A DNA stretch of 64,000 nucleotides from Xanthoparmelia taractica. Taxonomy: Eukaryota > Ascomycota > Lecanoromycetes > Lecanorales > Parmeliaceae. Numbering within the stretch: the stretch's first letter is position 1; each line of letters begins with the position of its first letter. Of this stretch, positions 23,643 through 34,086 are shown one piece after another. The notes below the pieces were generated by a model. It saw nothing but the letters and a program-made list of their open reading frames with translations. It did not search any database and was not told where the DNA came from. The position numbers and the translations under genes are program-made. The DNA lies in contig JANQBS010000073.1 in the NCBI GenBank assembly GCA_033085395.1, forward strand, positions 106,374 through 170,373. The letters run 5' to 3'.

Positions 23643-24444
23643 TCAATGGAAAATCTTTGTCTCCTCCACCTTCCCTTTCCCAACCAATACTCTGTCACTA
23701 CCCCTCCAATCCTCCCACCGTATCCTTCCCGCCTTCCTCCACGGCCACACCACTCCCCCTACTCGCCCAATCATCAAACTCTTCGACACGGGTCCGACCC
23801 TGTTACTATCCATAGTCTTGTTGCCATCCACTTGATCCCCCTCGACCCAGACATGGCCGGAAGGTACGTCTTCTCGGGGAAAGGGGTATGGAGGTTTGGT
23901 GATCACGGTGTCGCCCTCGAGAGCTATTATACGCTTGACGGCAAACCTTTCGGGGTTCATTGGGGACCTATTATAGCACTTATCAGCCCCACCCTCCTCT
24001 GCTTCCCCCTGAGTCCCCAAACCATTCTTCGACCGGGTAAACGTACCGATACACAACCACCATCCCCCTCTCCAACCCCTGCCCCGCCCTCCACATATTC
24101 ACCCACACCCGATCGCTCACGAGACTGCTGCCGTAATCCGTGTTCAAAAACGGAGACATGGAAGGCCCGGTGACGCTCATGATGCAGAAGACATTGTTGG
24201 TGAAGAAGGACCAGGCGGGGAACCAGGACGCGAAGAAGACGAGGATGCTGATGGTCGTGCGGGTGTTGGCGCCGAGACGATGGAGGATGGTGCGGGTTGG
24301 GGTGGGTGTGGGGTGGGGTTTTGGGGCTGGGGGAGCGGTGGGTTTGTAGTTGGGTTGGGGGCGGAGACGGGAGGGGAGGGACAGGTGGCGGATGGAGTTG
24401 CGGAGGTGGAGGATGGGTTTGGAAGGGCGGAAGGGAGCAGGCAT
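23643..24444 (-). CDS. imp2: Mitochondrial inner membrane protease subunit 2 (signal peptidase S26 family)
   Basis: Two exons, 24444-24047 and 23967-23643, give 240 residues. The N-terminus is a basic, Ser/Pro-rich mitochondrial presequence followed by a proline-rich stretch and one transmembrane segment (TISILVFFASWFPAW, about 64-78). The catalytic serine is in GPSMSPFLN (S95) and the general-base lysine in FAVKRIIALEGD (K144), the Ser/Lys dyad of S26 peptidases. A later block, GHVWVEGD...TMDSNRVGPVSKSLMIGRV...VVWPWRKAGRI, is typical of Imp2 rather than Imp1. The 79-nt intron (GTACGT...ATAATAG) joins VVVYR to SPMNPER. It should cleave presequences of intermembrane-space proteins with Imp1. 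The C-terminus ends in a charged tail. It converges on the Spo71-like gene (202 bp between stops). Confidence 0.9.
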
Positions 24445-24619
24445 GTGGTGTGGAGGGTGGAATTTATTGTATCGTGTATTGCGGAGAGGTGGATGGAGCA
24501 AAAGCACGTGATTCGGTGATTTAGCGCGAGCTGCCGCGCGCGACGCGGGGTCGACCTAACCTTTTGCATTAACTTCCTCCAACACAAGTATTCCTTCTGT
24601 TCATTTGCTTCTGATTATC

Positions 24620-25858
24620 ATGACACCAAGCATATTATCCCCTGAGATGGTGGCGATGCTGCCCGTCAAGTCCAAACTATCACAGCTCGAAAGCCTCCCC
24701 ACCGAGCTACTAGAGCAGATCTTCCTCCAATCTCTCAATGTGAACCTCCCCTTGGCGTCCTCACATCTCGGTACCGTCTTGTCCTCAACTCATCTGAAGA
24801 TGTCAGTCCTCTTCAAAGTTTTCTCGAGTAATGACACCGAATCCAACCTCGAGCATTACGACGAACTGTCACATATCCACGGGGCTGGAAGTACAGGCAG
24901 CACATATAGAGCAAATGGAAAGCTACAATCTAGGATCTTGGCTTGTCGCTGGATGACGTGGAACTTCCTCCAATTGTACTTAGAAAACTTCATCGTTAGA
25001 ACACTACTACGAGAGTTTCGCGCTCGAAATCTTCCTTGGCCAGAAGGGCTTCGAGCTTCGGATCCAAAACGAATGCGATGGCATGGCGGAGCACCAGTAC
25101 GAGAGTCTGTGGTCAGGGATTTTGTACACGAATGCCTAGGCACTGAGACTGAAATAGAGACACCATCTGACAGTCACAGCGAGAGCGATATCAACAACTA
25201 TACCATTGGGTCAACGATCAACCATCATTTCTGGAGCCCAAAACGTGGTGGACCCATGCTTCGGATTAGTATCTGTCCTCTAACTGGAGAGCTTACACTC
25301 TGGACGGGGCCACAAGGTGCGACCAGTCCCAATGCAGTGGGGTGGATTAAGCACCATTGGACATGGGCCTTGCGTAAATTCGACACTAAGATACCTGTCA
25401 AGCTGCTCCACGGGCCGTGGACGGAGGAACAGCTGTCCTTCCTCTTCGTACTGAATGTTGGTGGCGCCGAGTTCGATCTGGATAACAAGATGTACAGAGA
25501 CATAGCAAAGAAGGGACTGACGGAAGCGATCAGAGGAGACAACTATCGAGCTGTTCATTTGATCACAGAAGCCTGGGCTTCCTCTCGGCCCCCTTCTATG
25601 ACTTGGAAAGAGGCCAGGACCTTCCTAATCAAGCCGGATACCGAGCATCTGAAAGTCGCAGTCATCGAGCGTGGATGTCGGAGGGACATCGTCCAAGCCC
25701 TACTATCGGCGAAGTCCTCGGATATCGATTTGGACGATACCGCTGTGGTGGAATGGGCCAAGAATCAAAGGGAGCAGGGTGATGGGACAGGGCAATGGCT
25801 CTTGAACCAACTTGCAAAGACTAAGGATAGGGTAAAGAGATATTTGCTGGATTCCTAG
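24620..25858 (+). CDS. F-box domain protein
   Basis: Single exon of 412 residues from an ATG at 24620 (an upstream TTG in frame is ignored). The F-box is at about residues 22-60: LESLPTELLEQIFLQSLNVNLPLASSHLG, a common fungal form that ends in a short leucine/serine helix and should bind Skp1. The remainder has no recognisable repeat, but it looks globular, with several Trp and aromatic clusters (HHWTWALRKF, ACRWMTWNFLQLYLENF). It resembles the expanded family of ascomycete F-box proteins of unknown target. Its start is 175 bp from that of imp2, so the two share a promoter region. Confidence 0.8.
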   Translation: MTPSILSPEMVAMLPVKSKLSQLESLPTELLEQIFLQSLNVNLPLASSHLGTVLSSTHLKMSVLFKVFSSNDTESNLEHYDELSHIHGAGSTGSTYRANGKLQSRILACRWMTWNFLQLYLENFIVRTLLREFRARNLPWPEGLRASDPKRMRWHGGAPVRESVVRDFVHECLGTETEIETPSDSHSESDINNYTIGSTINHHFWSPKRGGPMLRISICPLTGELTLWTGPQGATSPNAVGWIKHHWTWALRKFDTKIPVKLLHGPWTEEQLSFLFVLNVGGAEFDLDNKMYRDIAKKGLTEAIRGDNYRAVHLITEAWASSRPPSMTWKEARTFLIKPDTEHLKVAVIERGCRRDIVQALLSAKSSDIDLDDTAVVEWAKNQREQGDGTGQWLLNQLAKTKDRVKRYLLDS

Positions 25859-26658
25859 GCACGAATTGTCTGGCTTTGACAAGATTATTTTTGCTTACAG
25901 CAGCAATGACGGGACAGGAAGCGATGATCAAAATGGATTTGGACAGCACAACAATTTGTGAGAGGGCTGTGGAAGCCCAAACAGCCGGCCTGATGCTGCG
26001 TCAGATCCAACAGAGGATCATCCCTTCTCCAAGTACTCCAAATGAGAGCATGCTTCGATGACCCCGGTACCTCTTTTACGACTTAAGGCTAGTTCTTGGG
26101 CATATTGTTGATCGCAGTCTTTGCTGCATTAAGCCGTCCAGTCTCACCAAAGATTCTAGAGAGAATAATGTTAGCCACAAGCTCTTTTGAACATGTTCTC
26201 GTGTCCGCATTCGGCAGGCCATGTAATCTCCTGTTCCTTAAACTCGGATATCAGGCGGTCATTACCAGAATAAACCCTTATCCAGGTAAGGCTTTTGGTG
26301 ATGGTGTTTATCCTGGTTAATGGCCGCCTAATAGCCGGTGTATGGGTGGACTGTCGTAAAATCTTAACGACCACCCCGTAAAGCAATCTCCATCAGGCAC
26401 TTCTGCTCCCTTGGTCTCATGTATATCAATTCTGCTGGTCGAGGATATCGAACTTGACCAAGGACTACTTTATGCTTCATACTTTTGTAACCCCATCGCT
26501 CACTCAGCAACTGACACTGTCTGGAGAATCGCCCGTAATGATCGTAACGAGCCCTCATCAGAATCGTAGAACTAAAGGCACTCTGTATGCCTCTCATCAT
26601 GGTATATTCCATTTTCGCTATCTCTCCCATTTTCGTGGTCTCTATATCAAAAAGTTCC
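25859..26658. other. Convergent intergenic stretch, nothing recognised
   Basis: 800 bp between the stop codons of the F-box gene and the macrodomain gene. Short frames (60-116 codons) overlap on both strands without motifs. No RNA gene or repeat was recognised. Confidence 0.45.
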
Positions 26659-27894
26659 TCACCAATCCTTCGCAAGCATATTCTCCGGCTGCAAAGCACC
26701 CGCTTCCGACTCCCCTTTCTGCTTTTCTTCAACGGGCTTCTCGGTCTTCTCTCCGTCACTTCCGCGCAGCTCTCCTGCCTGCGCTTTTCCGCCCTCTTCG
26801 CTGAGATCCGTCGGTTCATCCGAGGTCGGCTCATCTGGCTTCTCGACGGTCTCCCAGTCGTCGTTGCCTAGATCTTCTGTGGAGGTCTTGAGCTTCTTGC
26901 TTTGCGGTTCGCTGGCGGTGGTGTCTTTGCTTACTGCTGAAGCTTCGTCCGTTACCTCTGATTCTGCGGGGTCTTCTTTAGCGGGCAAATCATCCGGCGT
27001 TAGAGGGAAGATCTTGCTAGATAGAAAAGGACGAATTAGACTTCTTTTGCTCTGCTTCTCCTTCCATTGAGGGAATCTTTGGATAGATAAGACGTACGGC
27101 AGCCACTCCCCATAAGCCCTCTCATCCTTCGCCTCAAAGACGCAAAAAACCACCCTCTCCAACCCACCCTTCTTTCCCCTCCCCTCCTCCTCCTCCCCCT
27201 TCTCATTTTCTAGCTCCTCCAAAAACCTCCTCACCTCCCGCCCCGCCACCTCCGCCGCCTCCCCACTCGGATACCCATACACCCCCGTGCTCAAACAGCT
27301 AAACGCAATACTCGCATCCTGCCCCGTCTCCCTCGCCTTCTCAAGCGCTAGTTGTAAACTCGTGCGATAGCAGCTTCGTAGTTTGTCAGCGGCGTTGCGA
27401 TGGCGAGTGTATATGGGGCCGACGGCGTGGATTATGTAGGTGGAGGGGAGGTCGTGGGCGGAGGTTAGTTTGGCGGAGCCGGTGGGGCAGCCGTTTAGGG
27501 TGCGGCATTCGCGGAGGAGGGAGGGGCCGGCGGCGGAGTGGATGGCACCGTCCTGGAGGGAAAGGGGGGATTATTAGCTGGGTTTTCTTTGGGGTTGGTA
27601 AAAGAGTGTGTGGAGGGAATGCAAGGAGAGGAGGGGAAGTGTGGGGCAGTGGGGCTTGTGGGGTAGACTTACGACGCCGCCTCCGCCTAGTAGAGATGTG
27701 TTTGCGGCATTGACGATGCAGGTTGTGGCGAGGGTGGTGATGGAGGTGCGGATGAGGGAGACTTTGGCGTTGAGTTTTGCTGATGGTGTGGGGATGGAAG
27801 TATTTGATGGGTCGGAGGAGGAAGGTTGGAGGGTCCCATCTTTGTAGAGATCTGTAAGTGTTGGTATCTGTGCAAGTTGGACTGGCGGAGCCAT
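26659..27894 (-). CDS. Macrodomain protein (MacroD-type ADP-ribose hydrolase) with acidic tail
   Basis: Two exons, 27894-27673 and 27552-26659, give 371 residues. The 120-nt intron (GTAAGT donor) splits the ligand loop: exon 1 ends SLLGGGGV and exon 2 begins DGAIHSAAGPSLL, together the MacroD signature. The motif CIVNAANTSLLGGGGVDG (about 59-76) with NAAN and the Asp of VDGAIH is that of mono-ADP-ribose/O-acetyl-ADP-ribose hydrolases, and the second substrate loop is present as CLSTGVYGYP. The fold ends near residue 210 with VVFCVFEAKDERAYGEWL. The last ~130 residues are disordered, rich in Glu, Asp, Ser, Lys and Pro, with a DDWETVEKPDEP block, and have no counterpart in the minimal enzymes. 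The enzyme likely removes ADP-ribose from proteins or hydrolyses O-acetyl-ADP-ribose; the tail may direct partners. Confidence 0.87.
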
Positions 27895-28215
27895 CTTGAT
27901 TCGGGGCCTGGTGAAGAAGACGCGATGGTTTGATACTTTTTGGAGGGGTTAGTTAATTGAAAGGCGGAGAGAGAGCATACGATTGTGCTACTTTATTAGC
28001 TGCGCTTTAGACATGAGGAAGATTGCAACAAGTAGTATGACGGGTGGTATATTATTAGATATTGTTAATCGATAAGAACAATTTCTGTCTACATCGACTT
28101 GGCATCTATGATTCAATCAATCCCCAAGCCCAATAAGTGCCACCATGTATGCTCCTGCCCAAGCATACATTAACTAGCACATGGGACTAATGGCTCTAAC
28201 TGTTAGGTATTCTTA

Positions 28216-29152
28216 TTGAAGCTCAAAATAGTTTTTAGAAACTTGGACCTCAGCATACAAAGCAAGCTTCATTGCCAATCAAGTCACTCCGCCGATTCTC
28301 TACAAACCCCACCTCGTTCTCCTCAATATCCTCCTGATCCTTTCCATCACGTAGCTGGAGCTTCAATAGCGAGTGCGCACCATGAGGCTCAACTCCAACC
28401 TTCAGCAGCACCCTCGGGCTTAGGACTCCCCAAAGTAGTTCCTCGGTGGGACTATCTGAACTCTGTTGAGTACGGTCTTCATGCGAAGAAAGGTGCCAGG
28501 TGCATAGGGAAACAAGATATTTTGACGGAAATGAGGTACTTTATATTGACCGCACGCGATAAGAGAGAATCTTGGGGCGAGGGAACTATTAAGTTATATT
28601 GATATTTACACTTGGCGTTGGCTGAGGTTTAGAATTCGCCAAGGTGACAGCAATCTACCCCGACCTCACCCCCGATTAGGGATCGTGAGGATCTTATAGA
28701 TTAAGAGCTAGAGCTGAATCCTAAGATACACGCTGGCTGGGAGAAAGAGACGCTGCTTGAATTATTTGCACATGGTGATTAGGCTGATCTTTATGATTCG
28801 GTCGGCTGTTTCAGAAGTCGATGAAAAGGAAAGAACAAACATTGGGGGTCTAAGGGAAGCTGCCAGCAGCTCGACCGATCTGACACCTGAGTTTGATACT
28901 ACTGGGAACGTTACCTATTGTAAGCTCGATGAGGTCCCTACCGAATTGGAATCCGAATCGGAAGCTGGTGTCAGGAAAATTCTGCGCTGACACAAGGTGA
29001 ATTGGTCTGCATAGATTGCGAGCTTAACTACAAGCGAACTGGCACGCGGAATCAATCAGAGTCCGACAATGAGGATTCGTCAGAAACCGAGGACTCTGCT
29101 TCCAGGGACGACTCCTCAGAGTTCGAGTACTCCTCATACTTCATCCACTCCT
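28216..29152 (+). pseudogene. Decayed coding region of unknown family with acidic C-terminus
   Basis: A protein-like frame begins near 28216 and continues past stop codons at 28600, about 28630, 28645, 28696 and 28774, with plausible coding sequence between them (for example PPIRDREDLID, NPKIHAGWEKETLLELFAHGD, ADLYDSVG). The signal then shifts frame near 28790 (SEVDEKERTNIGGLREAASS, KLDEVPTELESESEAG) and shifts again near 29008 to a Cys-containing and acidic tail (LVCIDCELNYKRTGT, ESDNEDSSETEDSA, ending at TAG 29150-29152). Several stops are TGA or TAG, as expected from G-to-A changes in Trp or C-to-T in Gln codons. I do not recognise the ancestor. It could be an old transposon gene. The 320 bp to its left hold the promoter side of the macrodomain gene. 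Confidence 0.4.
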
Positions 29153-29723
29153 AGATGCCCGAAGTTGGGAATTCGTCCGCAGCAGCACGGGTAAAAGCAC
29201 CGGGATGTAAGATCCTCTTTGGAGGGTCTGGGGGGGGTGGGGGGGGGGGGAGGGGAGGACAGAGACCATTCCCCCATGCAAGGCGTGTGTCTGCATCGAT
29301 TGCTATACGCTTTTGGGGGAAATTTACGGAGGGCAACGCACAAGGGCCTAGTAAAATAGTAAACTGGGATTGCTGGGTCAACGTCCTTTTACTCCGTACA
29401 TTTCGAGAGTCTCGATTAAAGAAGAGGGGGAAGTCAACATTCTGTCATTGGGGTACAAGAGAATCAAATAATGGTGCAGTGGGTACTGGCTCTATTGACA
29501 AAGGAGAACCCATCTCATTCACTCTTAGTGTCAGAACCGGCTTGCATCCCGAACGTCAATCCACTCGAGTCAACTTGAATACCATGTATGGACCTTTCTC
29601 AAAATTGCCACATCTGACGCCTCGAGACATTGCAATCTCATTGAATTTAGCCCATCGAACAACTGGTCGGCCAGCTATCCATGGCCGGACCGGCATGCAT
29701 GTTACTCAGGAGCGACGCGTTCC
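29153..29723. other. Intergenic stretch with G-rich homopolymer
   Basis: It contains a run of 8 G, one T and 12 G at 29230-29250 on the plus strand, which could form a G-quadruplex. A 210-codon plus-strand frame starting at 29155 runs through this low-complexity sequence into the antisense of the permease 3' end and is not credible as a gene. Confidence 0.4.
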
Positions 29724-31790
29724 CTATTTCTCATTTAGTGTGTCCACTACCGGTCCATGGTACGTCCTCCGTCCCCAGAATACGTAGTAAACAGCACTGA
29801 AGATCGCAACTGCACCCATCACCAAGCTACTGTAATTCATCGTCGCTGGCGTGACATCCTTCGTGGGTGGCCAAAAGACGAAAATCCATACGATGAGCAA
29901 ATAAATGCAAGCAAAGGTATTAATTAGTACACCGGGAAGACCTCGAACTCTCCACGGACCCCAGGTTAGTTTGCCTGCACTGCCGGGCAGGTTGTATTTT
30001 TCGGCGTCCACTTGATCAACCTCGTCTGAGGACATTATGGAGCCGGTTGCTCTTCGCCAGAGAAGTAGCGCACATGCAATGAAGTAAGATGCGTAAAGAG
30101 CGGCCAATGTGAGTGAGACTGCGTCGTTGAAGGCCACCTCAGAGCCTATGCTTATCAGAGCTAAAAAGACACAAAATATCGTGGTAGTAAGAACTGAGAT
30201 AACAGGGATTTTGGTTCTTCCGTCAACCTGGCATCCAGTTATTTTTACTCCAAACGTTTATCGGAAAGGAATTGCGTGGTACCTTGCTGATATAACGCCA
30301 CCCAGGGACACCTTGATCACGGGCGAACGACCACAGCATACGAGATGCAGCCGCCATTATCCCGATGTCAAGACCGAGTCCCACCAGGAGAATCAACGCT
30401 ACCATGACGGCACTGCCACCCTTGGACCTTGTTGCTTGCACAAAGATTGCTATGAAAGGATATGAAAAGCTCGTATCGGAAATGGTGTTTGGATCACCAA
30501 GGCAGAAGAGAGTCGCAATAACTATGCCGAAACCAATTGCACCATTCATTATAAGACCAAAGACAATTGAGCGAGGAACCACGACAGTCGCGTTCTTTAT
30601 TTCTTCGCTCATCTAGTCTTCATTAGTCAAGAAAATCGCTACTCGTAAAGGACAGACAAACCCACGTGGTAGACGCAATCAGCACCTGCACCTGGATTAG
30701 CTGGGTAGTCGCCAGCTCGGTGAGGTAAGGCTTACCAAGGAATGCAAAGGCGTTGCCAGAGAGCCCGACAAAAAATGACAGGCCTTGAGTACTCCAGCCA
30801 CCGCCGTTGACGAAAGTTGCGAAAACGTCATGCGCATTACCGTGGGGCGCTAAGTACACCAGAGGGACGACAATTCCGAAAAAGCTGAGGACATATACAA
30901 CAAGTAAGACAATCTCGATCCGGGGAAGCTTCGTACCAGCGAGTGTGTTGACAAAGACGCACACAAGTAGGACCCCATAGCACAACAGCGTACCATGCCA
31001 AAGTTTGGGTGTGTAGTCTGGGCTGACCACTTCAATTAGGTTCTGTATAAGTACGCCCTCGAGGTAAGCCGAGGATGCAATGCTAGCTTGCCAACCCGCG
31101 ACCGTCAGCCAGCCTATTGACCATGATGAGCTTGGAGTATTGTACATAGGTCAACATAGGTGCCATTTACCCGTAATGTAGCTGAAAAGTTTTTGACAAT
31201 ACTGAGGGGCCAGCATCGAGACCCAATGGTATTGGCCACCAGCTGTGGGAGCCCTGATCGGAGAATATAAGCCTAGGCACAGGGCCAATAGAGGGATGAA
31301 GGGTTTACATAGATGCTAACTCTGCTAGACTGATGAATGTCGCTAAAGTTCCGGCCCACACAAAGAGGAAGCCGTACACGAGACCAGCTGGACCCCCACT
31401 GAATATCAATTAGTACCTAGCTTTGGAGTGATGATGATGAATGGGGTTTACTTCTGCAGCCCAATACCGAAGGTTCTAATACCATTAACACAGCAACTAT
31501 CGAGATAATGATGGTTCGGTCTACTGACATGAGGGATCCCTGCCACGTGCCAAGGACCAAACAGCTGAAGCCGAACATAGACAGGAGGCTGAAATTCCGC
31601 TTTGAAGTTACCGTTAGCCCACACAGAAAAATCATGGAAGACCTGGACTCACTCGCAAGACAGGCTTCTTGCCGGCTTGCCTCAAAGCAAAGCTATCACT
31701 ATCTTCCCTTCCTTCCGATCTCCCTGGGTTTTCACCAGTCTCTTGCAGCTCGATAGGGTCTTTGGATTGGAGCTCCGACAGCTTCGCCAT
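29724..31790 (-). CDS. APC-superfamily amino acid/choline/GABA-type permease
   Basis: Nine exons give 545 residues: 31790-31653, 31599-31529, 31475-31452, 31398-31309, 31253-31171, 31113-30736, 30685-30666, 30612-30283 and 30227-29724. All eight introns are 50-57 nt, and phases agree at every junction. Exons 3 and 7 are microexons of 24 and 20 nt; they restore TFGIGLQN before GGPAGLVYGF and GADCVYH before MSEEIKNA, both family motifs. The protein has a hydrophilic N-terminus, about 12 hydrophobic segments, the MAPTAGGQYHWVSMLAP loop and SFARDQGVPGW, all typical of the fungal Hnm1/Uga4/Tpo5-like transporters. It should be a proton-coupled plasma-membrane importer of an amino acid, choline or polyamine; the substrate cannot be read from sequence. 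It starts 902 bp from the divergent 7-TM gene. Confidence 0.92.
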
Positions 31791-32692
31791 ACTCAATGTA
31801 TCTGGGTGCAAGATCTAAAGAGGGAATAGCATCAACAAGATCCACTGAAATCAGTCTTCTCAAAAAGAACAATCTCTCTTTAGCTGCTGAGTCCAGCAAG
31901 CCCTGTATTCGTAGGAAATGGGGGGACGGTCGATGGGGTTCAATATATGATGTAGACTTGCATGGTAGGGGGAATAACGTGGAATGTGAGAAGCTTAGCC
32001 TGGTTCGGACAGATTTAGGCAGATCCTCCGCCTTGCATGATCGCGTATGTTGTATTCGCCGGAACTCGCAGACGGGTGAAAATTGTGCCGAGCTTAACAC
32101 CTGCCGCTTTCTGGGCATGAGTGCTCGCGATGAAAATGATACTACCTAAGCGAAAGCCATCACCGAAAACCGACGTCAAAGGAACGCCAGTGCATGTGAA
32201 GTAAGCACTAAATAGTTGGTTTAGCATATAAGGTCGGCACGTCAAGTGCCGGGTGCGGCCTTGATGTCTGCGCTTCAAAGTGCGAGTTCCTTGGACATCC
32301 GATAGGAGCGATCCTATGTCGATCCGGATGCTTAGGGAAAGGATCCATCCACACTGAGCGCGCATCGTCCCAACGGTCCCATGCAGTGACTGACCTACCA
32401 TATGTCAGAATCAGACCCCGCCCTCGCGTATATTTATCTTTTGTTGGTCACCTCTCTCACAGCAAGGCTTCTCATTTCATGGTGGGTCGCATTGCATGCT
32501 CTCAGCTCCAAGTACACCGGTAGGCTATGTAGCAGATCATTTCTTGTGTCGTAGGGTCACTGTTGCAGCCTCGTGCGAGTAAATGTAACGATCGGTTGAG
32601 CAACTTGGAGGTTATCAGGGTCAAACTCCCTTTCCACGGTTGACAATTCGATCTTTCACACCTCCTGTGATGAGTATTGATTTCCTATCAAA
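31791..32692. promoter_or_regulatory. Divergent promoter between permease and 7-TM protein genes
   Basis: 902 bp separate the two start codons. Motif-free frames of up to 128 codons are present on both strands, none credible. The stretch should contain the control regions of both genes; I did not identify a specific operator. Confidence 0.4.
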
Positions 32693-34086
32693 ATGTTGCT
32701 CCTCAGAGATCAGGTCACCATTTCCCCTACTAATTTGAGTCCCGTAGTCAGCATCTGCTCCATTGTTTGTCTTCTTCTATCTATCTTAAGCGTAGCAGGA
32801 CGAGTCTTTACCAAGGCGGCAGTAGTGCGACGCCTCGCTATGGATGACTTCGCCATTGTTTCCGCCACGGTACGTTTAAGATCCATTTCAGCATGGGCAT
32901 TGCTGAACTCCATGCTTAGATTATGAGTATCGGACAGACTGCAGCGGTCCTTTCGGCCTCAGCACATGGATTGGGAAAACACTGGGGCGGGCTCGATCAA
33001 TCGCATAGACGTGATTTCGAAAAGGTCCATTTCTGTTTCGTTGATGTTAGTCCAAGAAAATCAAATAACTTACCAGGCCATAGTCGACCTATGTTTCCAG
33101 CCTTCTCTTTATATTGACCACAATCCTGGTCAAGATTTCAATCGTCTTATTCCTTCGAGCACTAGCACCCATCCAAGAGTTGAAAAGAACCGGTAAGGCC
33201 CTTGGGGTTGTCATCTGCCTCTGGGGAGTGGGCTCCTTCCTGGCCGCAGCGTTACAGTGCAGCGTTCCAATGGTCTGGCGAATGACTGGTAATACCTGTT
33301 TCAACATTGTGAGTTGCCCACCAGCAGCATATTGATAGGATACTTCAATCTAAACACTGATCAAGCGTGCTTTTAGCATCTCTTTTGATGCCATCAACAT
33401 CTTGACGGAGTTGGCATTAATCGTCTGGCCCACAGTTGTTATTATAGGGCTTCATGCTACTAAGAAGCGTCGTACCATTTTCATCGCCGCTTTTGGGTGC
33501 CGGATTCTGTGCGTGCCCTTCGATCACTGGCGCGAATAGTATCTAACTGATCTTGCACAGCGTTGTCATTGCTTGCGTCGTTCAAATGGTTTACACCGTC
33601 CAGGTAGCGGGGGAGACAGACTTGACGTTCGACTTATGGCCCCCAACAATCTGTATGGAGATTGTACAGTGCGTCAGTCTCACAACAGCATGCATACCAT
33701 ACATGCAGCCATTTCTGTTGAGCTTGGAATCTGGAATGCTATGGGGTGACGATTACCGGCGTCAGAGTATCCAAAATCCCTCGTACACGTCTAGTAGGCC
33801 ATCAAAATCAGCTTCAACGAGCCAGCAGCCATCGTCCAGCTATGCTTCCAAGAGCCAGTCGGTACCGATACAGCCCTGGCGTTCTGTTAAGAGTCCTGAG
33901 CACGTACAAAGTATTCCACCAGCCATTGCCATGCTCCCAATAGCGGCAGGTGGCAAATCTCTGCGGACTCAACTGGGCATTGCATGGGACAGCAGGAGCG
34001 GCTCAAGTCAGACCGGACTGACAGAGATTATAGCGCAAGCGCCTGCTGCAGTCGATACGAGGCGTCGTGAGTTAGAGAGATATTGA
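32693..34086 (+). CDS. Pth11-like rhodopsin-domain integral membrane protein
   Basis: Five exons (32693-32869, 32920-33024, 33084-33308, 33366-33508, 33561-34086) give 391 residues. Introns of 50-59 nt keep phase throughout, and joining them yields a continuous 7-TM fungal rhodopsin-domain pattern: TM1 VVSICSIVCLLLSILSVAGR, the RLAMDDFAIV motif, the second helix GQTAAVLSASAHGLGKHWG, a helix SSLLFILTTILVKISIVLFL, then GVVICLWGVGSFLAAALQC, ISFDAINILTELALIVWPTV and a last helix before the cytosolic tail. The Ser-rich tail (about 290-391) is probably a regulated cytosolic domain. No N-terminal CFEM domain is present. Relatives include Pth11-like receptors and many uncharacterised SAT4-family proteins; ligand and signalling role are unknown. 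The acceptors at 33083 (CATAG) and 33365 (ATCAAG) were chosen by phase and motif. Confidence 0.87.

Noticed and set aside
29155..29787. 210-codon plus-strand frame
   Set aside because: Runs through the G homopolymer and into the antisense of the permease 3' end; no motif.
30223..31147. Permease as a set of broken fragments (pseudogene)
   Set aside because: All junctions are in phase with good splice signals once the two microexons are included.
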